Shown piece by piece: positions 13,108-22,054 of a stretch of DNA of 64,000 nucleotides. The notes beneath the pieces were generated by a model. It saw only the letters and a list, made by a program, of their open reading frames with translations. It did not search any database and was not told the origin of the DNA. Position 1 is the stretch's first letter. Every line of letters begins with the position of its first letter. The stretch covers positions 109,594-173,593 of the forward strand of contig NW_014575563.1 in the NCBI RefSeq assembly GCF_000708205.1, in the 5' to 3' direction. Made by a program: the position numbers and the translations under genes. The DNA is from Mixia osmundae IAM 14324. Its lineage: Eukaryota > Basidiomycota > Mixiomycetes > Mixiales > Mixiaceae.

Positions 13108-13968
13108 ATGCGATCTTCTTCGGGCCTCAATCTCTCGTCTGAGCCAGCCATCATCCGCGCAAAAGCTGAGCAAGTCCAAGCCGCTCTCAACGACACGACA
13201 GGAGCAGCACGCAGCGAGATCATCTGGACTAGCCATGCGACATGGCCCCACATAGATGCGGTTGAGGCTCAAGAGCTAATTGTCCTCGACAGCTCCTTCA
13301 ACCCGCCGCATCGTGCCCATCTCGCCATGCTGCGAGAGGCAAGGACGCGAGCGACCAAGGCAACGGCCTACCTTGTCCTCGTATCCACCAAGAATGCAGA
13401 CAAGAAGCCTCAACCTGGAGATCCTACGCTCAAGCAGAAGCTAGAGATGATGATCAGGCTCTGTCACGCCTTTGGTGATCGGGATCCTATCGCGGTCGGC
13501 TGCCTGGCTGCACCCACATTTGCAGAGAAAGCAGGCCTGATCGACCAATGCCTCGAGAGACTACATTCGGCAAGGCTGAGACCAAGACAGATATACTTAC
13601 TGGGCTTTGACACTCTAGCGCGCTTCTTCGCCTTGCGGTACTATGACGAATCTGTTGATGAGATAGGCAAAGCCATGCAAGCATACTTTGATCTGCTGGG
13701 CGCAAGGATCATCTGCGCACGGCGAGGGAACAGCGAGCCTGATCAGGAAGAACGCGACTTGCTCAGCAAGCACTATGTCAAGCGATGGACGGAGAAGCCA
13801 GATCAACCTGTCGCCATCATCAACTTTTCAGATAGAAGCGTTGTGGGCATCAGCTCGACAGAGATCCGCAAAGCTGTCAAGGACAAGCAGAGCCGCAGTC
13901 ATCTCAGTACAATGCTGACCGAAGAAGTCTTTGATTACATTCTGGCCGAAGGACTCTATCGCACTTGA
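13108..13968 (+). CDS. Nicotinamide mononucleotide adenylyltransferase-like protein
   Basis: The protein belongs to the nucleotidyltransferase superfamily that makes NAD from NMN and ATP, and resembles the fungal Pof1-type branch. A single exon encodes 286 residues. The nucleotide-binding entry motif reads LDSSFNPPHRAHLAM, a variant of the usual GxFxPxHxGH block. The C-terminal signature VGISSTEIRKAV matches the family ISSTxIR motif. The middle holds QKLEMMIRLC and IYLLGFDTLARFF, both expected positions for NMNAT. The frame is open upstream to 12877, overlapping the seipin start on the other strand. I chose the ATG at 13108 because it has a purine at -3; one at 13063 would add 15 residues. 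The two genes' start codons then lie about 70 bp apart, so they share a promoter region. Confidence 0.85.
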   Translation: MRSSSGLNLSSEPAIIRAKAEQVQAALNDTTGAARSEIIWTSHATWPHIDAVEAQELIVLDSSFNPPHRAHLAMLREARTRATKATAYLVLVSTKNADKKPQPGDPTLKQKLEMMIRLCHAFGDRDPIAVGCLAAPTFAEKAGLIDQCLERLHSARLRPRQIYLLGFDTLARFFALRYYDESVDEIGKAMQAYFDLLGARIICARRGNSEPDQEERDLLSKHYVKRWTEKPDQPVAIINFSDRSVVGISSTEIRKAVKDKQSRSHLSTMLTEEVFDYILAEGLYRT

Positions 13969-14176
13969 TCGCATCGATACTAGCTCCCGCTGCCGTCTGC
14001 GACGTCTTCAAGCACGGACAGCTTCGAGCCTGGCTAACCCCCAATATGCTCGCAACACGGCGTGCACGTCCGTGCACGAGCTCTTGAATTCCTGCATTCG
14101 GCAGACGATAGACGCGTCCAACCTCTCGGAGCAAGGACAGGCACGCTCGAAGAGCTTTAGCAGCCGTCCAGACTGG

Positions 14177-14184
14177 CATAAAAG
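14177..14184 (+). promoter_or_regulatory. TATA-like box of Gly/Ala/Ser-rich gene A
   Basis: The sequence CATAAAAG lies about 80 bp before the start codon at 14261 and is followed by a C/A/T-rich leader ending in CAAGACACA. A TATA box at nearly the same distance is found in gene B, which supports a real core promoter. Confidence 0.5.
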
Positions 14185-14260
14185 CTGGCAAGATTGCTCT
14201 ACTAGCATCCATTCGACTTCACTACATTCACTTTCATTCAACAACACTCCTCAAGACACA

Positions 14261-15078
14261 ATGAAGGTCACTCTCAGCTTCGTTCTCTCTGCTCTCGCAG
14301 TCGCATATGTTTCGGCTTCGCCCATCGTCGGAGGAGGGCAAGCTGATAGCCTTATATCCTACCGAGACATGCGCTGATTCTCAACAACAGAGGAAGCGGG
14401 GCTAGCGCGGCCGGTGGTGCTGCAGGCTCACAGGCATCCGGTGCTGGCGGCGTCGGCTCAGTCAGCGGAGGTGGTGGCGGCCTCGTCGGCGCGCAGGGCG
14501 CAGCGGGCGCCAATGTCGTCGGGAGCGAAGGCACAGCAGCTGGCGGACTCGCCAATGGCTATGCAGGCCTCGATGGATCTGCTATTGCTGCCGGCGGTGA
14601 GCAAGGTGCAATCGGTGCTGCTGGATCATACTCGCAAGGCATCGGTGCCACGTACGCCTTTGATATCGCTCAGAGATACTCTGCTGATCTGCAGCGTTAC
14701 AGAGGTGATATTGGTGGCGCTGCTACTCAAAATTCATACCACAGCGCGACCGTGAGCTCGTCGCAAGGCTCGAACGCTGCTGGCGATCTCCACGGTTCCG
14801 GACTCGAGAGCTCGAGCGGAAACATGTCCGGCGCAGCCGGCGAGAACCTCGAGGGCGCTGCTGGCGTTGGCGCGAACGCAGATGGTGACCTTGGTGCGTC
14901 GGGCTCGGCAGGCCAGAAGGCATCGGGCGCAGCTGGTCTTGCTGGGACTGCATCGGGCGACGCCGGCACTGTCGGAGGTGCAGGCGCATCGGGTGCAGGC
15001 GCAGCTCTCGGCGCGACTGGTCAGACCGGCGCAGGTGCTGGCGCGACCAACACCGGCGCAGGCGGCGCTGCTATCTAA
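14261..15078 (+). CDS. Secreted Gly/Ala/Ser-rich protein, family copy A
   Basis: I do not recognise a described family. Three exons (14261-14337, 14391-14651, 14703-15078; 77, 261, 376 nt) give 237 residues. A clear signal peptide (MKVTLSFVLSALAVAYVSA) is followed by a mature protein made mostly of Gly, Ala and Ser with scattered Asn, Gln and Asp and no cysteine seen. Recurrent short blocks include SGASAAGGAAGS, GAAGENLEGAAGVGAN and GAGAGATNTGAGGAAI at the end. The first intron begins GCAAGC: there is no GT at that point, so it must be a GC-AG intron (phase 2). The second begins GTACGC. Copies B and C match exon for exon. It could be a wall, sheath or surface-coat protein, but that is inference from composition and secretion only. 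Confidence 0.85.
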
Positions 15079-15283
15079 GCTATGCTTTCGAGACTGTATC
15101 TTCACCTTATGCATTGATACTTTGGTTACATCGGCCGATAGTATCTGACTGATCAGGAAGCCGTGTACAGCGTCGTGATCATCATGAATCCCGGCCAGAT
15201 CGCCACGTCCGCGTTGGCCGCGTTCCGCGTGCGTCGATCACTTTCGTTCGACACTCGAAAGTCGTTTGCATCATCTATCCCTC

Positions 15284-17734
15284 ATGATTCCGGCAAAGAC
15301 AGCAGTGCGGTTGCGCACGCGGGCAAGCAGAGCTGCTCTCTTTGCGCAAGCAAGGCGCAGCCTGACGCCATACGCCGGCGCTGCCGCAGAGAAGTCGAAG
15401 CCAGCGAGCGCGCAAGCATCGACAGCTACCGCAACCACTTCCGCTGCCAAGGGAGGACAGCCTGCGTCTGCATCAGAAGCTCCACAGCAGCTGTCCCGAA
15501 GGGCGCAGTGGAAGGGGCGGTACGATCGTGCACGACAATCGTATGCATGGCAAGCGACTGCCTTTGTCTGGAATCGCAAGCTCTTCTTCGGCGGATTGCT
15601 CACGTCTGGCTACATTTACTATGAGCTGAAGAGGTGGCAGTACTATCAAGATGACCGCGCACAGATCAAGCCCAACACTGCAGTCGTTTGGAAGATCTAT
15701 CCCGGTTCCATCGTCGAGACTGCGTCATCCAAGAGCGCGCTCTCTACAGTGCTCGGCGAGACAAACCCCTATGCGGAAGAGTCAGCACAGCCGATCTCGC
15801 TCCTTGAGGCCCTCACATCGCTTGCCGTGATCGCTCAGGATGACAACGTACGATTGCTAGTGGCCAATTTCAGCTCGTTAGGTGTGCCGACCGCAGCAGG
15901 AGGCGGTCTTGGTCTGGCGCAGATTGAGGAGCTCCTTAACGCTATCCAAGTGGTGAAATCGACAAAGACTGAGCGAGGCATTCCCTTTCGCACGATTGCC
16001 TTCAGTGACTCCTTTGACTCGCAAGGGGAATATCTCCTGGCTTGCGCCTTTGATGAGATATACATGCAGCCTACCGGACAGGTCGGCTTGACCGGCCTCA
16101 GCGCAGAGATCCCGTTCTACAAGCGGCTTCTGGACTGGGCCGGGGTGCGCATACTGTCAGAGACACGAGAGCGCTTCAAGAGTGTCACGGCCCCATATGT
16201 CCACGAAGAGCTACCGCTTGCGCAAAGAGAGAACCAGCAAGAAGTTATGCAGCAGCTCTCCGACGCTATGGCACTCATGATAGGCGAGGGCCGATTTCCA
16301 GATCTTCCGCTGAGCGAAGCGACTGCAAAGGTCAGAGAGATGATGAAGCATGGACCTTACTCTGCGACAGAGGCAGCGTTCAATGGACTCATCACAGGGC
16401 CCGCTTACATGAGCGACATCGCACAGGCCATTGGCATCTGGGACGCTAATCGAGCGACGCCTTATGCTGCCTATTCAGCCTACCTGGACACTTTGCAGTC
16501 AGATCAAGACCCTGCGCCCTTTGCGGCAGAGAGCCCTCCTGGGCTGACAGCTGAGATTGCCGCAGCAACTGCAGCGCTCGAAAACTCAGATACAGGCACG
16601 AATACCGCAAGCGAGACCGATAACGCTGATGCAATCAAGCCGCATGTCTTAAGCTTCAAGCAACTCAGCCAAGCTCTCAAAAGCAAGACGACAGAAGTGA
16701 TCAATAAGCCTGCGACGGATGAGCAGCTCAGGTTCGGTATATGCTACTTGAATGGCGGCATCAACGCCGGTGCATCGACAGACAAGGTCCTGCAGGGCAT
16801 TGCTCAAGCCGGACGAGACAAGTCGATCGTTGCGCTCATCCTCAGAATCGATTCTGGCGGCGGCGCGGTCATTCCAAGCGACTCGATCTGGGAAGCTATC
16901 GCAGCCTTCAAATCCACGGGCAGGGCTGTCATCGCTTCACTCGGCAACACTGCCGCCAGCGGCGCCTACATGGCAGCTTGTGGCGCTGACGTCATCTTCT
17001 GTAATGCGTCAACGATCACTGGCTCCATCGGCGTCGCTGCCATACGACCGACCATTACGCAAAAGCTGCTGGACCGGGCCAAGCTCAATGTGCAGAGTTT
17101 TGTGACCGGTAATACGTCACAATCGCTGCTACATGAGCTCGAAGGCGATGCTCTCGCACGGTTTCAAAGGCACGTCGATGAGACTTACAGCGACTTTCTC
17201 CTTCGCGTCGTCCAAGGCCGAGACATTCCTCTAGATAATGTGCACGAGGTCGCTCAGGGACGAGTCTTCACCGGCATTGGCGCTTTCAGACTCAAGGAAA
17301 ATCTGAAACTCGATCACATCGATCCTTGGTCGTCCGCTCTTTTGAGCAACCTACAATGGTTCGTCGATGCCAAGTCCAGTGACGATGAAAGAGCGGTGGA
17401 GCAAGGCAGCAGTCCACAACATGCAGAGCTCGACGAAGATCACAATTTCTCACCTTTCGCAGTCATCTCAAAGCTCGCGGGAGACTGTCTACCGAGCCAG
17501 CCTTCCCTCGCCACGGGCGCAGAAACAAAGCATCGTGGACTGGGCCTCGTCGATGCACTAGCTGGCCTGGAGGGTGCCATGACGATTGCTGCAGCGACCA
17601 CATTAGAGCACAGACAGCTCGGCAAGAAGTCTGCGCCGGCCAAGCTGGAGAACGCTGAGGACCTGAAGAAAGAGCTCGAGAAGTACGACGTCCTACCTGT
17701 CATCTTTCCGCGCGAATTATGTGAGGCTATATGA
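15284..17734 (+). CDS. SppA/protease IV-type S49 serine protease, probably mitochondrial
   Basis: SppA enzymes are membrane proteases with a Ser-Lys dyad that degrade cleaved signal peptides in bacteria and plastids. The 816-residue product starts with an Arg/Ala/Ser-rich stretch that looks like a mitochondrial presequence (MIPAKTAVRLRTRASRAALF). A membrane helix follows near residues 98-114. The two tandem SppA halves come next: the first has LLACAFDEIYMQPTGQVGLTG and the likely catalytic lysine in ERFKSVTAPY (K299); the second has ILRIDSGGG and the likely nucleophile in NTAASGAYMAACGAD (S559), then TITGSIGV. About 60 residues separate the halves. A GTGAGG donor near 17721 with an acceptor near 17779 could instead splice to a longer C-terminus ending at 18018. 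The family assignment is strong; location and 3' end are inferred. Confidence 0.87.
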   Translation: MIPAKTAVRLRTRASRAALFAQARRSLTPYAGAAAEKSKPASAQASTATATTSAAKGGQPASASEAPQQLSRRAQWKGRYDRARQSYAWQATAFVWNRKLFFGGLLTSGYIYYELKRWQYYQDDRAQIKPNTAVVWKIYPGSIVETASSKSALSTVLGETNPYAEESAQPISLLEALTSLAVIAQDDNVRLLVANFSSLGVPTAAGGGLGLAQIEELLNAIQVVKSTKTERGIPFRTIAFSDSFDSQGEYLLACAFDEIYMQPTGQVGLTGLSAEIPFYKRLLDWAGVRILSETRERFKSVTAPYVHEELPLAQRENQQEVMQQLSDAMALMIGEGRFPDLPLSEATAKVREMMKHGPYSATEAAFNGLITGPAYMSDIAQAIGIWDANRATPYAAYSAYLDTLQSDQDPAPFAAESPPGLTAEIAAATAALENSDTGTNTASETDNADAIKPHVLSFKQLSQALKSKTTEVINKPATDEQLRFGICYLNGGINAGASTDKVLQGIAQAGRDKSIVALILRIDSGGGAVIPSDSIWEAIAAFKSTGRAVIASLGNTAASGAYMAACGADVIFCNASTITGSIGVAAIRPTITQKLLDRAKLNVQSFVTGNTSQSLLHELEGDALARFQRHVDETYSDFLLRVVQGRDIPLDNVHEVAQGRVFTGIGAFRLKENLKLDHIDPWSSALLSNLQWFVDAKSSDDERAVEQGSSPQHAELDEDHNFSPFAVISKLAGDCLPSQPSLATGAETKHRGLGLVDALAGLEGAMTIAAATTLEHRQLGKKSAPAKLENAEDLKKELEKYDVLPVIFPRELCEAI

Positions 17735-18073
17735 TTCTACTAGCGAAGTGTGCTGAACCATTTTGCGTAGCTCTGCTGCAGCAGATTAAAGCAGCGTACA
17801 AGCAAGGGGACGGGCTGCTGGCCACTATGGGAATTACTGCCGTTCTGCTGGGCCAACGCTTGACACTGTTTGGCCAGACTGTGACACGTGAAATGATAAA
17901 GAGCACTGTGACAGCGGAAGTCAATGCTCTCGGCATGGGCGACCTAATGACGAAAGACGCCTTCAGCGCTAAGCGAGGGCTACGTGCAGAGAGCGGTGCG
18001 CGATATTATCGCTTGTAGATGAGAGACGCTGGACGTCTTTGCATGCAGTAATCTTAGCAACAACAAATGTAGA

Positions 18074-19697
18074 TTACACTGTAGCATCGGTCTTTGCACG
18101 AGGTGATGCCTTGAGGTCCTTCGACTTGCTGCTCGTCGCGCTGCGTACCGATCCTGCACTGCCAGAGCGCGAAGGAGGCGGACTGGGCAAATTGAGATTT
18201 TTGGTTTTGACAGCCAGCTTGTCTGCATTTGCTGCTGCGCGAGCTCGAGAAGCGGCAGTCGAAGCTGTCGCCAGTCGGCTGACGGACGGGGAACTCGCAT
18301 TAGAGCCTGTCGACGAGGGCGCTGCCTTGTTGACTGATGATGTCGTCGACGACGTGCTCGTCTTCAACGAGCTAGCAGCCGAGACGGCGCGGGATCGCTC
18401 TCGAGGTTGAGCGGCTGGCGAATCCTTCGCCGACTTGTCAGAGCTTGGCATTGCGCGTGCAGCGCCAACGTTGGGCGTGGTAGGAGCTTTCTTTGTGGCG
18501 CTCGATGGCTTGCTAAAACCAAGTGTGGGCGACGCTTCCTTCTTCGCGCTGGTCGTGCCTGTTGGCCTTGCATATGAAGGCGCACGGACAGGTGTACTTG
18601 GCTTATCTAGCGACGGTCGAGGAGATACGCGAGCTTTGGCAAGCGTGGACGCAGTCGGAGTCGACGCCATCCGGGCAGAGACAGCGCGGCGAGCCGCAGC
18701 AGCAGAGGGCGAGGGCGCATGGGCTTGCTCGACTGCAGCTTTGACTGGCGGTGCGACCTCTGCGGCTGACTCCGAAGGCTCTGACGGCAGTGGGGCATCC
18801 AAGGATGACTCCTTATTTGCGTTTTGCTCAGCGACTACGGGAAGGGGCTTCTCGTTGCCTGGTTCTGTGGACGGCAGCGGCAACGGCAAAGGCTTGTCTT
18901 CAAGGTTCTCTGTCAATCCTGTGATCTCTGCAGGCTCGCTTGATGCGGGTTTGACACTACGGTCGTCGCTTGCTGGTAGGCCGCGAGTCAGCATCTCTGA
19001 GCTCGAGGCGTCCTTTGGAGCAGGCTCGGGAGCGAGCTCTAGCGATTGGTCTCGGTCCGGCTTGAGCTCAGGCTCAGGCTCAGGCTCGGGCTCCGGATGA
19101 TCCGCCTGTTGGTGCGCGATTTCTTTGCCCGGGAGGTCGGGTGCTGCTTCTGATGAATGCAAAGGGGAGAGTGCGTCATCAGTTTCGTGCCTGACACCTC
19201 CAACGGCCGTGCTAGGCAGTATAGTAGCCTCTGCTGTGCTGTTTGAATGCTTTTGCAACGGCTCAATAGCGAGGTTTGGCACGTCAAGTGACTTGCAAAC
19301 CTGACCAACGGCACCATGGAAGCTCTGGTAAAATCGAGCGGCACCAGTCAGCCGATGGAGCGCTCAAACGAGGGTATTGCGCATGCCTTTGGTCGGGGCG
19401 GCGACGGTCGCGTGAGGGGTAGCGATGCAGAATTGACGGGGACGGTGCCCGGTGCTATGCCAAGCTGACCAGATGATTGCTGTGGGACCAGCGGTGGTAT
19501 GTATGATCTTCGCTTGTATGATGATGACTGACTGAGCGACTCCGAGCTGCTGTCATCCTCGGTGTTGGCATTGATGGTCGTCTGGAAGCGCTTGATCAAC
19601 TCGCTCGCCCTCGTTGCCCGGGACTCGTCTGGTAGCGGCCTGACACACACAGTCAGCAGCTCCACCTCCACTGCCGTGACGGACTCACATAGTGCAT
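18074..19697 (-). CDS. Ser/Pro/Ala-rich low-complexity protein, exon structure uncertain
   Basis: A long open frame (18074 to about 19370) encodes a Ser/Ala/Pro/Thr/Lys-rich protein. It has an acidic Pro-Glu run (EPEPEPEPEL), many SP/TP sites and a basic C-terminus ending ASPRAKTDATV. It lacks an ATG at its 5' end, so an upstream exon is required. A second open stretch (19351 to about 19650) carries RPLPDESRATRASELIKRFQT and looks like that exon, itself probably preceded by a short ATG exon near 19697. I could not fix the splice joining the two. No domain is recognised; the composition resembles basic, microtubule- or scaffold-type disordered proteins, but no function is claimed. It diverges from TCTP, whose start is about 130 bp away. 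Confidence 0.5.
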
Positions 19698-19824
19698 CAG
19701 GCTGGAGCACCCCGACCTTGCGTGGCGATTTGTTCGCGACGCACGGCACGCGCGTGCCAACGTGTCAAACGTTTTGGGAAGTGCCCATCAAAATTTTGCT
19801 TTGCGACTGTCGCCTCAAGTCGAT

Positions 19825-20748
19825 ATGCTGCTCTACACAGACGTCATTAGCGGCGATGAGCTCCTGTCGGATGCTTACAAGGTCAGTGCCGGCTGCATGC
19901 ATCAGCAAGAACCCTGCGACGCTGGCTCGTTGCAATCTTGACGCGCTTCTGCCTTGTTGCCCTTGCGCTGGTTCACACATCAGCACACCGTCCGTCGGGC
20001 GTCGGCTCGTGCGACAAGGGATACACATCTTGAGCGATAGCTCTCTTCAGCAGCGAAGAGCGGGCACGTGTAGCTACAACTGCAGTCAACGTGCAGTCGC
20101 GACCGCGCCAACGCTGCGTTCGGCTTCTTGTCCTCACCTGCGGCCCGCATGCACACTCTGCGCGCTATATAGGCCTCTGCTGACTGGCGTGTGCACAGAT
20201 GAAGGAGGTTGACGATGTCGTCTACGAAGTCGACTGCAACATGGTCCTCGTCAAGGAGGGCGACGTCGACATTGGCGGCAATCCATCTGCAGAAGAACAG
20301 GAAGAAGCGCTCGCAGATGGCGCCACTCAGGTCAACGATGTCGTACATAGCTTCCGCTTGCAGTCAACGAGCTTCGACAAAAAGTCTTACATGACATATA
20401 TCAAGGTGATCGCAATCGCACGCATCGTCGTTAGCATGAGCTGACAGCTCGGGATAGGGCTACATGAAGGCGGTCAAGGCTTACCTGCAAGAGAACAACC
20501 CGGACCGTGTCTCTGCGTTTGAGAAGAATGCGGCAGGCTACATCAAAAAGATTCTCGGCAGCTTTGGTGACTACGAGTTCTACACGGGTGAAGGCATGAA
20601 CCCAGACGGCATGGTCTTGCTGCTCAACTACCGAGTAAGACATCCGCAGCAAGTTATGTACCTGCCCTGACGCAGTTGTGAACAGGAGGACGGCACAACG
20701 CCGTACCTTAGCATTTTCAAGGACGGCGTCAAGGAAGTCAAGATCTAG
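19825..20748 (+). CDS. TMA19: Translationally controlled tumour protein homolog (TCTP)
   Basis: TCTP is a small, abundant, conserved cytosolic protein associated with ribosomes and stress responses. Four exons (19825-19881, 20199-20405, 20458-20634, 20686-20748) give 167 residues, the usual length. The start MLLYTDVISGDELLSDAYK, the segment MKEVDDVVYEVDCNMV, and the C-terminal MVLLLNYREDGTTPYLSIFKDG are all typical. All introns are phase 0. The first intron is 317 nt, far longer than any other in the window, whose introns are almost all 43-68 nt. The strand and ends are certain from the family match. Confidence 0.97.
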
Positions 20749-20953
20749 TCTCTGATTCTTCTCTTGCTTGTCACCTATCGGACTGGGCCGTTAGAGGGTC
20801 TGCTGTAAAATCTGCATGGTTCCTTTGCAGAGAGCTAAATCGAGCAAGCGACAATAACATCAGCCCGGTCAGCACAGCGGAGAGACTCAAGCGCGAAGAC
20901 CAGAGCAAGGAAGTGAGATGCATAATGAGTGATTATAATCCGTGAACAGAAGC

Positions 20954-21768
20954 TTAAATAGCAGCACCGCCTGCGCCGGTGTTGGTCGCGCCAGCACCTG
21001 CGCCGGTCTGACCAGTCGCGCCGAGAGCTGCGCCTGCGCCCGATGCGCCTGCATCTCCGACAGTGCCGGCGTCGCCCGATGCAGTGCCAGCAAGGCCAGC
21101 TGCGCCCGATGCCTTCTGGCCTGCCGAGCCCGACGCACCAAGGTCACCATCTGCATTCGCGCCAACGCCAGCAGCGCCCTTGAGGTTCTCGCCGGCTGCG
21201 CCAGACATGTTTCCGCTCGAGCTCTCGAGTCCGGAACCGTGGAGATCGCCAGCGGCGCTGGAACCTTGCGATGAGCTTGTCGTGGCAGACTGGTACGAGT
21301 TCTGCGTTGCAGCGCCGCCGATATCGCCACTGATAGGCATCATTGTCAGCCAATGGTCTATGGAAGGCATTTGGGACGTACCCGGCACCAGTGCTCTGCG
21401 AGTACGAACCGGCAGCACCGACTGCACCTTTCTCGCCTGCGCCAACCATGCCCGAGCCAGACCAATCACCGTAGCCATCGGCCTTGCCATGACTCTTTGA
21501 GCCTTCCTTGCCGTAGAGGTTGCCTGCGGCATCGCCTTGTGCGCCAAGTGCACCAGCACCACCGCTGCTGAGCGAGCTTACATCGCCGGCACCGGAAGCC
21601 TGCGATCCCGTAGCAGCACCTACTGCGCTAGCGCCACTTCCTCTGCAACGACAAGTCAGCATGCTGATTGAACGCGACGCGATGTACTTGCCCTCCGCCG
21701 ACGATGGGCGATGCAGAGACCGAGACGATTGCCAGAGCTGACAGAACAAAGCTGAATGTGACCTTCAT
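20954..21768 (-). CDS. Secreted Gly/Ala/Ser-rich protein, family copy B
   Basis: This is the second copy of the family described at 14261-15078, on the opposite strand. Exons 21692-21768, 21382-21642 and 20954-21329 are 77, 261 and 376 nt, identical in length to copies A and C, giving 237 residues. The signal peptide is nearly the same and the mature part begins after SASPIVGGG. The first intron starts GCAAGT; using the GT inside it would hit a stop within a few codons, so the GC-AG reading is required. The C-terminal 120 residues are almost identical to copy A (NMSGAAGENLKGAAGVGANA and GATNTGAGGAAI), while the region coded by exon 2 is more diverged, with a GKEGSKSHGKADGYG stretch. Function is unknown. 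Confidence 0.85.
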
Positions 21769-21849
21769 CGTGATGATCGAGTGTTGCGAGTGAAGCTAGT
21801 TGAAGAAGTGCTGAAAGGTGCTTTGATGACCCACAAAAACCGCTATCAG

Positions 21850-21857
21850 CTTATATA
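21850..21857 (-). promoter_or_regulatory. TATA box of Gly/Ala/Ser-rich gene B
   Basis: Read on the minus strand this is TATATAAG, inside GGATATATAAGC, about 82 bp upstream of the start codon at 21768. The spacing matches the TATA-like box of gene A. Confidence 0.6.
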
Positions 21858-22054
21858 TCCTATGGCCGCCTACCTCTTCATGCTGGACACACCATGCGTG
21901 CTAAAGGATTCCTAAGTAGGTCGTCTTTGGCGCCGTTAGTGTGCCGAGAGGTATGTACTAGGAGCTACAGCACGGCCTCTACGCGCACAAGCTTGCGCAC
22001 AGACGCGTGCCAATGATCTAATGCAATGTTATATGCGCACTCACTATCGTAAGA

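Noticed and set aside
18435-19100. Plus-strand open frame of 221 codons, Gly/Ser-rich
   Set aside because: It is the complement of the Ser/Pro/Ala-rich minus-strand gene; composition follows from that gene and no start context or domain supports it.
20942-21741. Long open frames antisense to the Gly/Ala/Ser-rich genes (also at 14352-15114 and 43502-44302), rich in Pro/Ala/Ser/Cys
   Set aside because: They mirror GC-rich Gly/Ala codons read backwards, lack signal peptides and splice structure, and lie opposite well-supported exons in all three copies.
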